A program made the translations under genes and the position numbers. Below, piece by piece: positions 1 to 10,848 of a stretch of 64,000 bases of DNA (the first letter of the stretch is position 1; each line of letters opens with the position of its first letter). The stretch is from Lichina pygmaea (taxonomy: Eukaryota; Ascomycota; Lichinomycetes; Lichinales; Lichinaceae), in assembly GCA_963422465.1 (NCBI GenBank), contig OY730174.1:124001-188000 (forward strand), written 5' to 3'. The notes below the pieces were generated by a model, which was not told where the DNA came from, ran no database searches, and saw nothing but the letters and a program-made list of their open reading frames with translations.

Positions 1-1086
1 AGGATCCCCCCCCGGCTAGAGGAGTTGGTGAGTTTGACCGAAGATATCCGAGAGAATTGAGAGAGGGAACGAGAGATTGAGTGTGTGCCTACGTCCTAGT
101 AGCTGCCCTGAGTGTCTTTGTGTCTTTGCACGTGGTGGCCTTGAGTCGAGGACACTTTTTGAAGCCCGCCAAGGCTTCCGAGAGACTGCCGCTAGGCACG
201 CCTTTTTGTCTAGAGTGGCCTTGTTGCCTTCGGCACCAGCAGGAATGGACATACAACCGTAGTGTTTTTTCTCCCTCAATTTGATGAATGACCAAACTTG
301 TCTGCTGCTGAGTGCGGAGTACATATACTTATACAACAACCTTGTGTCATACAACCATACCAGTAACCACCTGAGATCTGACCTGGTAATTCTTTTATTC
401 CAAGACACAGACTCGGAAACTAAACCGGAGACGCTCGTTACTGAGAGTGTTGATAGATCAGCAGATCAGAAATCCGTACTTCTGTACTCGGTAGTACCGT
501 AAGGTATGGTAGCTGTTCCAGCACTACGACGGGTGGTTTGGGGTTCTTGATCCACTGCAGCGTAACTCCGTACTCACTGACTACTGTACGGAAGTACGGG
601 TCAACTAATTAGAGGGCTGGGTAAGCTACAGGATTCCCCTGATGATCCGCAAATAGGTTGGTTGGCACATTCGTGCTGCCGCGAACTCTTAGACGGTGGC
701 TATGACATCATAGCAGAGTTGTAAAAGATACGAGCACGTGACCTCATCGTGCCATCACCGGCAGCCGTTTTCTGAGCCTTTTCGCCTCCTCCAACTCTGC
801 ACACCCTGACAGCACTTGCTACGCTCCGAGTAACAGCTCAGACACCACGCAGAGTGAGTCTGATCTTGCTTCGCCGGCTTCCCCTCAGCGAATACGTAGC
901 GGCGTCAGTCAGCCCTGGCTGGTCTGTTGGGTGGTGTCGTCACTCGGCCAAAAGTCCCATAGCGCGCGACTTCTTGCGCGCTGCTGCATACAACGAGCTG
1001 ACAATTGAGATATCGTATTCCAGAACAGACGTCCTCGACGGCTACAGCACACAGTATTCCCGCGACTTCTTCCTTTGCCCAGAAAG
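1..1086. other. Intergenic, no gene seen
   Basis: The open frames here are short, overlap each other on both strands and match no family I know. The stretch contains scattered TACGG/GTACTT strings of the kind common in the spacers of this window. The right end is presumably the promoter of the LEA-like gene that starts at 1087. Confidence 0.6.
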
Positions 1087-1790
1087 ATGCTGCGGACATC
1101 GGTTCTCCTCCGCTCGGTGGCGGCAACTCGAGCTTTCTCGACCACGCCGATGGTGAGGAAGTCCGCGACGGATACGGTCAAAGATGCGGCTCAGACGGTC
1201 AATCGCACCGTCGGCGATGCCGCGTTGAAGGGAATTGATGTCGGCGGTATGTACTTTTTCTCCCTGCTTGCTGTTTTCTATCCGCCTTCTTCGCCCCCCG
1301 TCGCTTGAGTCCATCTCGGATGGCTTGCCGGGAAGTGACTCGCCGGCACAGAAACACTGTGCCATCTCAGACGCGAGAGCTGATCGGATCACGTAAAAAC
1401 CCAGAGAGCATCGCGAGCAAAACGAAATCAGCCGTCGGCGTGGCGGCCGAAAAGGCAGAGGCCGTGACCAAGCAGACGGCAGGCGAAGTCGCAGGGACGG
1501 CGGAAGAAAAGGCCGGAAAGGCCAAGGGCACAGCGTCGGAGCTGGCGGATCGTGCCAAGGGCGCGGCATCGGAGCTGACGCGTGAAGCGAAAGGCACTGT
1601 CTCGGAGAAGTACGGGCAGGCCAAAGGCGCAGCGTCGGAACGGTCGGGCGACGCCAAGGGCGAGAAGGCCGAACTGGAAGGGAAAGCCAAGGGCACGTAC
1701 GAGGACGCCAAGGGCAAGGCAAAGGGCACGTACGAGGAGGTGAAGGGCAAGGCGAAGGGCGTCGCGGAGGAGGCTCAGAGGAAGAAGTAG
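1087..1790 (+). CDS. LEA-like repeat protein, predicted mitochondrial
   Basis: Two exons, 1087-1246 and 1405-1790, give 181 residues. The intron has a GTATGT donor, a CTGAT branch site and a CCAG acceptor, and the phases agree (the junction codon is GAG). I start at the ATG at 1087. The first ~25 residues (MLRTSVLLRSVAATRAFSTT) look like a cleavable mitochondrial presequence with an R-A-F-S-T-T cleavage region. The rest is a low-complexity amphipathic array of 9-12-residue units built on A-K-G-x-A/T-x-E, typical of group 3 LEA and related desiccation or stress proteins of fungi. These proteins are thought to protect membranes and enzymes. Placement in the family rests on composition and repeat pattern, so the role (stress protection in the mitochondrial matrix) is inference. 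Confidence 0.75.
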
Positions 1791-2210
1791 TGGGGCGGGG
1801 GCTTGGTTTTTGTGTTCCGTTCGTGGATGCTGTTTTGTCTTGGGGAGCACAGGCGCTTGAATGTCCAGGCGTGCCAAGCTACTTGTTCACCGTTTTTCCA
1901 GCCGGTCACTCCGACAGTACTGTAGTCACGTTGCGCGCAGTTGTATGCATCGGAGAAACGTACTCTCTCCTTCCACCGCCGAGAAGCTCATCCCGTTCTT
2001 CACCTCTTGGATCCCTTCCCTCCTCCCCCTCTCCCTCCCCCTCCCCGGGACGATGTGACTCCAGTCCATTCAAGACGACCGGGGAATCACATCTCTGCTA
2101 TTCCCCATCTCCCCCCCCCCCCGAGCCCCCACTTCCCTTCCTTTCAGCTTCTCCTTCCTCTACATCTCCCCGGCTGGACCGGAACTAACCCGTCGTCCTC
2201 AAGGTGTGAT
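1791..2210. other. Convergent 3' intergenic region
   Basis: This lies between the 3' ends of the LEA-like gene and the FHA gene. It is C/T-rich, with CCCTCC-type runs around 2010-2140. No gene is visible. It probably holds both 3' UTRs. Confidence 0.6.
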
Positions 2211-3119
2211 TCAAGGGAGCATCAAGATGTACTCGCGCGTGCTCAGTGCGAACTGCAGCATATCCTTGTCCTTGAGCTCGATGTAGCGCGACGCCGGGAT
2301 CTTGTCGCCGTTGACGACGGTGCCGTTGGCCGATGAGAGGTCGATGACGTACGGTCTGTTTTTCGGGCGTACGTAGACGTGTGGAGGCGTTAGTGGCGCC
2401 TTGGTGGCCTCTGGAGTGCTGGAGTGCTGGAGAGTGGGGGAAAAGGAAGCCGAGGGGGGGGGGGGGCTTGGAACTTGATGGCGGTCGTAGTTGCTGTCGC
2501 GTTGGGTTCGGGGTTGGAAGATGGAAAGTGAGGAGAGGGGAGTGGGGTGACACGGCGCCGAGGGTTCGAGCTATGCGGAGATGAAAGGGAGGAGGGAAGA
2601 ACAGGGAGATGATAGGAGGGTTGGTAACGCAAAGGTTACTGCCGAAGAAAAAGATCATCATCCGCAGGTGCCAGGTCGCACAGGGAGACGGCGGTGCGAG
2701 AAGATGAGACCCAACGTACCGAACCTTGGCGTCTCGGTCGCCGAAATCGTTCGTCTTGACCACATGCCGGAACTGGAGGACTGCATGCTGCTTCGAGCAG
2801 CTCGGGTGATCGACAGGGAAATCGACCACGAGCCGGTCGCGTCCGAAGAGCCAGCAGCTGCGCGCGCCGAGCTCGACCGTCTCGAGCAGATCCGACCCCT
2901 TGAAGACGTACAGTCGCCAGGCGTCCCGCGGCGACGGCTTGCGCGCCTCGGCCGGCTCGTGATACTTGAGCACGACGTCCCCGACCGAGTTGGACTCTGC
3001 CGCTAGGCGGCCCGTGGGCTCGAAGTTGGGCTGCAGCTTGTCCGCCGGTGGCGCAGCCACGACCAGGTCTTGGACCGGCCGAGGTGGCCGCTCACGAGAG
3101 CCGTCGCGACGGCGGCCAA

Positions 3120-3168
<49 letters not shown>

Positions 3169-3828
3169 TCGGCGTCGGTCTCGGTCCCGGTCCCGATGAC
3201 GTGGCTTGGGCCGCTCGCTGCCTGATCCGCGGGCCCTGGCGCGTCGCCCAGACACCGGGGACGCAGAACGCGAAGCCGAGTCTCGCCGTTGGCGCCGGCG
3301 TCGTCGACGCTGATACCCATCGTGTCGGGATCGAGACCCGGATCTTGACCTCGAGCGTGACCGTACCCTCCTGTCGCGTCCGGCAGACGACCGTCCGCTT
3401 CGTCTTGGAGGAGACGTTGAATCGGGACCTCGTCGTCGCCGGTAGCGCCGTCGTCGAGCATCGGTTTCACTTGCCGAGTCGTATTCGTGCCGCCGGGGCT
3501 CTGCACCTGCCGAGTCTCTCGACGGCCTTACGTTCCGGACTGCACTTCGAATTCTTCCTCGGCAATGTTCTCGTCCCCGGCCATGTTGGTGGTCGTCGGA
3601 GCTGTCATGGCGATGCCGGTCTTCAGCACCCCGGCGGCGTTGGCGCCGGGCCGGTCGCTGGCCGGCATCGTCGTCGTCATCATCCGCCCAGTCGTGCCGG
3701 CCGCTCTGCCGGTACTCTCTTCGATGACGATCTCCGTGTCCTGGATCAGAACGGTCACTGGGGCTCCTACGCCTGTGAGATGATCTGGCGTGCCGCCGGC
3801 TTCTCCACTCGTTCGAATCACCCTCCAT
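2211..3828 (-). CDS. FHA-domain protein of the SNIP1/Pml1/DAWDLE type
   Basis: Two minus-strand exons, 3828-2720 and 2355-2211, give 417 residues. The 364-nt intron (2356-2719) has a GTACGT donor and AACAG acceptor, and phase 2 closes to an Arg codon. Residues 1-~250 are an RS/RD/RR-rich disordered region with SR dipeptides and a pure Asp run. Residues ~290-410 form an FHA domain: W-R-L-Y-V-F-K-G, then G-R-D at the phosphothreonine loop, then S-K-Q-H-A-V-L-Q-F, and finally P-Y-V-I-D-L-x-S-A-N-G-T in exon 2. This order and the closing R-E-Y-I-L-M-L match SNIP1 (human), DAWDLE (plant) and yeast Pml1. In those organisms the protein binds spliceosome or microRNA-processing partners and belongs to the RES pre-mRNA retention complex. 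A nuclear splicing role is therefore the likely one. Confidence 0.85.
3121..3168 (+). repeat. (GTC)16 microsatellite coding poly-Asp
   Basis: Sixteen perfect GTC units lie on the plus strand. Read on the minus strand they are GAC codons, giving a homopolymeric aspartate run inside the RS/RD-rich N-terminus of the FHA protein. Its purity suggests ongoing length variation. Confidence 0.95.
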
Positions 3829-5458
3829 GATGTTAGATTACCAGGCCCAAGAGCTGACCGGAGGGGGTCTGAGATCACGTGTTTTGATGACTCAGCCGAC
3901 GCTACGGCAGCTTTTGGCGATCATCTACGCAATGTACCCGCGCTACGGGGGGTACTACCCCCCACTCCGTACTTCGGGACGAGACTCTGGAGGCGTACGA
4001 GTATGCAATGCAAGGTCAATGACAGGGGCGTGTTCATCAAAAGTATTGATATAGCATCCAAGTACCGTACGTGGCGTGTTAGTACGTACCAAGAGGCATG
4101 TGTGTATTCCGTACAGTGCATCATCGTGGATGCGAACCAGATCTCAGAGTGAAGAGCTTCTACTCGACATGTCGTGGAAAAGTCTCGACTCTGTACGGAG
4201 GTATAGTATTTTTGGGGGCACTAAGTTTGTTCGCCATTTCATTCCGTAGCTCAGTCGTCCAGGTTGTTTCGCAGACATCTGCAGTGTCACCGGGCTAAGA
4301 TTGCTGTCGTCGACTACTTCCGTACGTACCTCCGTAGGTATGGGTACGTACGTACCTGTCGACGATATGCATATCGAAGTCCCTACGGTATCTTGTCGTC
4401 GACGAAACACTGTGCCGCGCCTAGAAACGCCGTCGACGAGCCTCGTCTGCGCCGCTTCCACTTACGTCCAGTCGAATCAGTCGTCCGAGTTCGCAATACG
4501 TACGGGTACGCTTGCGGTGACCGAGGTAACGTTAGCGCGGTACCATTAGTAAGCTGCTGAGTCACCAGCCCTCTGATAAGTACTGAGCCTCTCCCGACAC
4601 TATTTGCGAGTGTATAGTCTTGGGTCTTTTGGTGATGCGGCTCCGTCATGGACTTCTGCTCGTACTACGCTTACGCTATTTCCGTCACGGGCCTGGTCGC
4701 ACTTAGCGCCGCCATGTGTCAGCCGTTGGCTCAGTGAGTCCCCGACGGCCGCCATCCAGGAATAAACCCGGATGCGCCTGACGAGGAGGCAAGCGATGTT
4801 CCAGCCGCCTTTGCCGGCTCTGAAACGGTTAGATCGAGGATTACGTAGGCAGCGGCTCGGGATCGCCGGATGGAGTCCGCTTCAGCCTGTTGAAACGATG
4901 CCCTGGCGCCGGGTGGCTTCACAGCAGCAGCAGCAGCAGCAGGACCATCACCATCGGCAAACGGAAGCAGCGAGCCTCACGGAGTAGGCATGTACCGTAC
5001 AGAGTACATGTCTACGTACGTACTCCCGTACAGCCCATATGGTATGCAGTACGTACGTACGTCGTACGTCCGTCGTACCTACCTACCTACCTACCTCGCA
5101 GAGAACCGGGCAAGACATGGCACAGGATCGCTAACGGGTACTGTACATACGTACCCTGTGGCGCCTTACGCGCCCAACATGTACGAAGTACGACGAGGAT
5201 GCAGGACGGGTGGTCATCGATTCCGCTTCGATGCGGCGTCGCATGCTTCCCTACATGATATCCGGTGTTGGCGCTGCGTCCGGGCCGCGCGCGCGCGGCG
5301 ACTGCTGGCAACCCGACTTACTATACATTGCAACTCGTGCGAGCTGGAGAGCCCATTCGGCCGCAGCGGCACCGTCTCTCGCCGGCAGATGATATCTTCG
5401 TGGCCGCCCGCGCCTCCACGGTCACGGCTGCGGCCGCACTACCGTCTCGAGCTCGACC
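3829..5458. other. Intergenic, TACGTA-rich
   Basis: This is about 1.6 kb between the start of the minus-strand FHA gene and the plus-strand coiled-coil gene, so it holds two outward promoters. No open frame here looks coding. It carries clusters of TACGTAC, GTACGTACGT and CCTACCTACC strings at about 4318-4355 and 4985-5170, and a short (CAG)n run at 4921-4941. No family match is visible. Confidence 0.6.
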
Positions 5459-7815
5459 ATGACGATCGGGTCGTCGTTCATATACTGTCCAGGTCAATCG
5501 CATCCGTCGTTAAGAAGCACCGGCGTGGAAGGCCCTACCGACAGCCCAGTCGAGATGAGAAACATCTGTCCTGACGGCTTTGGTTCGAGCCATCGCACCT
5601 CCGCCTTGCACCTGAAGTCCCCGAAGCCGGCCTTGCGCCTTTCGGTGCAGCATGGGAGGACGGCGAGTCTGGAGTCCGTCCACCGGGACAAACCACTGCC
5701 ACAGAGGCGTTCGCGCCTGTCGGTGAATGGAGCATGCACCCCGTCCACGACGACGTCACCGGTCCGAATGCCGTCGCTCACGTCCCTGAGCTCGAGCGCA
5801 AAACCGCTACCGGCACCGCCTCCTCCACCGAGACCGGACGAGCCGCCGATCCCCGAGACGACGGCATCTCATCGCAGCGGGCCTCGGTCCCCGAGCGATC
5901 CTCGAGTACGGTCCATATCGAGTCGGATCACTCTGATCGAAGAGGACTCGCCCGTCATATCGATATCCGCCTATCCTGATTGCACGTTGCGACAATCCCC
6001 AAGGACTGGTGGGACAAGCACGGCATCACCGTCGACCGTCTGCTCCGTCAGTGAGCCGGCAGATTGTGCAGACTCTTCGCCCGTGACGTCCGTCTCCGAC
6101 AAGGCGTCGCCTCGCTCTCCCGCTCTGTTGGCACCTTGGGACCCACAACGAGCCGCTCTGAAGGCGGAGTTCCAAGGGATGATGGAGGTCAGCGGCGAGG
6201 TAGGTCAGGCTTTGTTTTAGTACGACACGCGTCGTACGAGACCTGATCGGGCGAGTTGCCTTACTGAAAGCGAACGCAGGCGAAACGGATCCGCCGGATC
6301 CTTTCTCGTCGAGTCAAGAAGCTCAAGGGTCTGCTCGGTGATCGGGACGCTGTCATAAACAAGGTCATCGGCGAGATGCGTCAGTGCATCGAGTCCGGCG
6401 CCGGCCAGGAGGACCCGACCTCGAGCTCGTCCCTAGGCGCATCGGCTGGAGACGGCAATGGCGCCGCGGTCGGACGGCCCGTGACACCGACCGTCAGAGC
6501 GGCATCGACGGGAGCGGATAAGCCGGACCCCCACGATCCTGATGGCGGAGCTCATCTCTCGGTCCTCGAAGATCAGGTCACGACGCTGCTTCGGTTGCTC
6601 GGAGAGAAGAATGCACGCATCGTGGAACTTGAAGGAGATGTCTTACGCTGGGAAGACGACATCAAGCCCTTAGAAAGGGCCGTCGGGGCTCTGGCCGCTC
6701 TCCGCGAGGAGACGAAGCTTGGTGCGGGGACCCACGACGACGCTAATCTCTCAAAGGCCATGTCCGAGCTCGAACAGCACCTGGCCGGGAGCGTGGTCGA
6801 GACCGAGGCCAACGCGATCAAGGCGCTGAGCGTGCGTAAGGGCGCATCGTCGAGCGAGCGGTCTCGGTCCGTCTGTCGACAGGGCGAAGCTTGGTCTTCC
6901 TCGGAGAATGACCCGGATTCGGAGCCGATGGTCCGGTCGGGTGGGGTCCGTTGCGCATGCGGCGCCGGCCCGATCGACGGCGTCGCCGGGCCCGGCAACG
7001 GCGGTGCCACGTGTGACGCCGCCCGTTCCAGCCCCGAGATCGACTACGTCGTCCGAAGGCTCTGCGACCTCGAGCAGCTCAACACGGAACAGGCCGAACA
7101 CATCAGACTGTACAGACTCGACGTCAAGGGCTACAAGAAGGACGTGCGCCAGCTCGAGAAGGACGTGCAGGAGCGCGACGGCAAGATCAAAGATCTGCAG
7201 GGCGTGGTGCTCGACCTCCAGAAGCGGCTCGGCGAGGCCGAGGGCCAAGTGCTCCTCCCGAACGACCCCTTGGGCATCGATTTCCGAGGGTCGGTGTCGC
7301 CCCCGGCCACATTGTGGCTCGCCCACGCCACCGACGACACGACCGGTGAACCCCTTCTTGTACCCTCCATCGGCGACGGCCACCTGCCGCTCGCAATGGC
7401 CAAGCCCGCAGTCCCGGCCGCAGTGGCAGAGGAGGACGACGGCCCCTGCGTTCCGCGGACCGCCACCGAGCCCGTTGCTCCTTGCCCACCCCGCAGCGCA
7501 GGCAGGCGACGTCAGCATCATCAAGGGGGCTCGAGGTCGTCGCGTCCGCTCCGGTCCATGGCGGGCGCTTCACGGGGCGCGCCAGCCCCGCCACCGTTCG
7601 ACCCGATCATCGAAGAGACTGAATCCGTGGTCGGCGACAATGGCAACAGACGTGGGAGCACCGTCACCATCCGAGCCGGCGCGGGTGCGGGCGGCATGGG
7701 CAGCGCGAGATTCCCGCCGCCAACTCGAGCCTTGCCAGCAGTTCCCGGGTCCGTCTTCGATGCCGCCAACGATCCGTTTGTCGAGGCCAGAGAGAAGAGA
7801 AAGCCCCCCTCCTGA
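5459..7815 (+). CDS. Coiled-coil protein of unknown function
   Basis: Two exons, 5459-6199 and 6280-7815, give 758 residues. The intron has a GTAGGT donor and GCAG acceptor, and is in phase 0. I do not recognise the family. Residues 1-~230 are Ser/Pro-rich and disordered, with a run of prolines near 118. Around the junction there is a strongly basic helix (A-K-R-I-R-R-I-L-S-R-R-V-K-K-L-K) followed by heptad-like sequence. Two further coiled-coil stretches lie near residues 310-370 and 480-550, the second rich in K-D-V-R-Q-L-E-K-D-V. The C-terminus is again low complexity. The layout suggests a cytoskeletal, polarity or scaffold protein, but this is inference only. The start is uncertain because the next in-frame ATG lies about 96 nt downstream. 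The 3' end of this gene has been copied twice downstream (see the repeat at 7764-8512). Confidence 0.65.
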
Positions 7816-8512
7816 CGCTCCTCTCTTGCATGCCGACGACGTGCATGTTCCGCTCCATCGTTTCTGCTTAGCGGTGCTTCGTGCTGGCGCTATAAAAATC
7901 ACCCTCATCCTTATAACGACACCTACATACCCCCGTCTCTCTCTTCAATCGAGCGAGTAAGCTTACCAACGATCTATTCCTCGCAGCCGGAAGAACAAGA
8001 GAAGCCCCCCCCCCCCGCCCCCCCGGCCCATGGCCCTCTCTCACTTGCCTACAGATTGCATCTTGCACTTCATTAGTCTCTCTTCATGCGGCGCTTGTTG
8101 CTGGTGCTACACACCATTCTTACTCCCATCGTGACACTTATATCTCACTCTTTACAATTGGGCGTGCAAGCTTGTCAACGATCCGTTCGTGGCACAACTA
8201 CTAAAGGCGACGGGCCTATCGAGATAGGGGGAGAAGTCAGCTCCATTGAGGCCCTCGAGGGCCCGGAGCTATATGGCCCCGGCCGACTAAGCTACTTCCA
8301 CTGGCTAAGCTAGCTGGCCTGCGGCCTAGCGGCCACAACAATTCGTCGAAGCCAGAAATACAAGAAAGCCCCCCTGCTCATGCCCCTATCTTCATTGCCT
8401 ACGGATTGTATCTTCCGCTCCGTTCGTCTCTCTTATTCAGCGCTTGTCTCTGCTTTGCGGCACAGTCATACCCTACGTCACTCTTTTCAATTGGGCGTGC
8501 AAGCTTGCTGCC
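7764..8512 (+). repeat. Tandem triplication of the coiled-coil gene's 3' end
   Basis: Three diverged units of about 205 bp start near 7764, 7966 and 8176. Each opens with a version of CAACGATC..TT..TCG, followed about 30 nt later by AAGCCCCCC. Units 2 and 3 then share TTGCCTAC.GATTG.ATCTT, GTCTCTCTT, GCGCTTGT and, near their ends, CAATTGGGCGTGCAAGCTTG. Unit 1 includes the last ~50 nt of the coding sequence (the residues N-D-P-F-V-E-A to the stop), so the downstream units are old copies of that coding end plus 3' UTR. Unit 3 is split by a 151-bp insertion. The units are too diverged to be recent. Confidence 0.75.
8190..8340. mobile_element. Solo-LTR-like insertion (fossil)
   Basis: A 151-bp block begins TGGCACAAC and ends GGCCACAACA, so it has TG...CA ends. 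It interrupts tandem unit 3 exactly where units 1 and 2 are continuous. It is flanked by GTTCG (8185-8189) and ATTCG (8341-8345), a 5-bp target duplication with one difference. The interior is GC-rich with palindromic GGCC/CTAG strings and no coding capacity. It is best read as an old solo LTR or similarly terminated short element. The family is unknown. Confidence 0.5.
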
Positions 8513-8883
8513 GGCCATGACCTATAGCTCCTTTTCCAACATGTCACTCAAAGGGCGGAGCAGTCGTACGAAATCAGACGAGGCTTCTCGTACATGTACG
8601 GAAGTATCTCGCACCATAATAGGTCTCGGCCTCGTCGTCTTCCGAAGTTGCACCACCTGCGCCTCGCTACTGCATGGCTTAATGTCAAGCAGGACAAATG
8701 CCCCATTCCTAGCTTTTTGAGCAAGACCACGAAGATGTGTTTTGGAATAAATACCGCGAGATTGCCCCGCCTCGAAATGCTACTCTTGCGACTCCACTAC
8801 ACCTTACGGATCTCAAGGGTATTGAAGATACCTCGAGAGTTTCTTGAAGATCTTTTGATTTCACCCAGAGAAACAAGGCCGCG
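8513..8883. other. Upstream region of the DUF3176 gene
   Basis: No gene is seen. This is the presumed promoter and 5' UTR of the gene that starts at 8884. Stop codons are frequent in all frames and I recognised no clear regulatory motif. Confidence 0.5.
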
Positions 8884-10848
8884 ATGGAGTCTCGTCCTCA
8901 CGCGCAGAGTGTTACGGACGGCCCTCAGGAACATCACCTCAATGGCACCCTGCCTCGTTACCGAGATGAGCCCCAGAGACATCGGCCCCGGATATCATTC
9001 GGCCATGGCTTGAAGCGATACTGGTCACTCCGGAAAGGGACTGTCGATGGCGGATATGGAGATGTGAAATCGGCTTCAAAGCGAGCGCGGGCTGTTGTCA
9101 ATTATCACCTACGGTGGACCGGGACCTGGCGGTGGGAGGTGGCAAGCTTCGGCGTCGCGATCGTAAGCTTTGCAAGCATCGTGGTGATGCTGGCGACGGT
9201 GAACCAGAAGCCTGTTCCGCAGTGGCCGTCGGGACTGTCGGTCAACGCCATCCTCTCCGTTCTGGTGACGGTTATGAAGGGCGCCATCGGGGTCCCGGTT
9301 GCGGAATGCATGTCTCAGCTCAAATGGTCTTGATTCAAGCAGCAGAGGAAGCTCGTGGACCTATCGACTCTGGATGATGCCAGCAAAGGCGTCTGGGGAG
9401 CTATTGTCCTCCTGCTCACCCGACGGAGATGGTACATGGCCTATCTGGGTGCCTTTGTCTTCCTCGCGAGCTTCATCGTCGGCCCGACCATCCAGTTGAC
9501 GGTAGAGGTCAAGGTACGAGAGGTCGCGATCGCGTCACCGGCGGCTTCGGTTCCAGTCTGCAAATCCTCATGCTTCAATGTCACCGAAAGTGCACCAGAT
9601 CGCGACATCACAAAGTTACCACTATCTATGGTTGGTGCCATGTATGAAGGTCTCCTACAGACATCAAACAACAGCTCATTGAGTCCTTTCTGTCCAAGCG
9701 GGAACTGCACGTTCCCGACATATCACTCACTTGGGTTCTGCAACGAATGTGTAGACCTATCTGACGATTTGACATTCTACAACGTCACCTCGCAAGGTGA
9801 TTCACGGGATAACAAGTCGACGGCAAGTCGAGAGTGGTGTGAGCGAAATAATAGAGATTGCTCCGTGGAGCTGCGAGAGCTTGGCGTCACCCTCGATGGA
9901 GGTGGATTGATACACACAAGGCCAAGCGGTCTCAGCCCACCTACCGTTTTCGGCCTCAAAGGTATCCTCCGCGGCAACGGCGATGGCCCGGGGGCATCCA
10001 AGACTTTCTCCGCAGTCAAATGCTCGCTTCGACTGTGCAACAAGACCTACGAGGGCGCGGTCACACTCGGTCGCTTCGAGGAGAGAGTCGTCTCGACCAC
10101 GTGGACGGACTTGAAGGGTGACAGTAATATCTCCGGATACCCCTTCCCGCCGCCAGACTGGACTTGCTTCCGCGCAGGAGAGAAGTTACCACCTTACAGC
10201 GAAGAAGACGAACGCTATTGCGCATACCAGTTCCATTTCATCAAATTCTCAAACATGAACACCATGCTGACAGAGCTGCTGTCCGGCAAGGCCGCTGATT
10301 TCGGGCCTACAGGGCACTACACGACTTGGTCAAGCCAAGTTATGCCTGCGCTGTGGGGCCTGTTTGGCGTCAAGAAAGATTGGTACAGCCCCGTATCTGG
10401 CAGTGTGGAAAGTGTGAATAGAGCCATGACATCGCTGGCCGACGTCCTCTCCGACCGTTTTCGGGGTTGGCCATCAACATGCGGAGGAGCCTCGGCGCCT
10501 GGCACGCAGCTGACGGACCAACTTTACCTTCACGTCAACTGGAGATGGCTGATTCACACAATTGTCATACTCGTTCTCTCCGTCGCCTTCTTTGTCGCCA
10601 TCATCGTGCAGTCGTCGGGCGAAACGCTGTGGAAGTCGTCTATCTTCGCCTATCTCATCGGCCATCCGCGGGTTGATGGCCAAGAGTTTTTCTCGCAGGA
10701 CATGCTGGACGCTGCGGAAGCGGAGCGGGAAGTGGCGCCGAGGCCGAGATTGGTTCCGGAGATGCTCCAGATGAGCTGCGAGAAGATTGAAGCTGCTTTC
10801 GACACGGTGACACTTCGGTTTCGAGAGTCCCGCGAGGAGGAGCTGTAA
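8884..10848 (+). pseudogene. DUF3176 membrane protein with one in-frame TGA
   Basis: A single reading frame of 655 codons runs from the ATG at 8884 to a TAA at 10846-10848. It is broken only by a TGA at 9331-9333 (codon 150). Both sides are the same fungal family, DUF3176. Before the stop are two membrane segments and the motif V-P-V-A-E-C-M-S-Q-L-K-W. After it come D-L-S-T-L-D-D-A-S-K-G-V-W-G and a third membrane segment near residues 182-203. A large Cys-rich, N-glycosylation-rich extracellular part follows, then a last membrane helix near residue 560. In relatives the position after L-K-W-x is usually Trp-Phe, so TGA probably stands for TGG. The gene may be a young pseudogene, a readthrough gene or a sequencing error. 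A splice removing the TGA would delete the conserved motif. Confidence 0.8.

Noticed and set aside
3048-3830. Long plus-strand open frame opposite the FHA gene
   Set aside because: It mirrors the Arg/Ser/Asp-rich coding strand, codes poly-Arg from the same (GTC)n tract and has no family features.
9266-9342. An intron that would remove the TGA of the DUF3176 gene
   Set aside because: Such a splice would delete the conserved V-P-V-A-E...L-K-W motif, and shorter alternatives fall below workable intron size.
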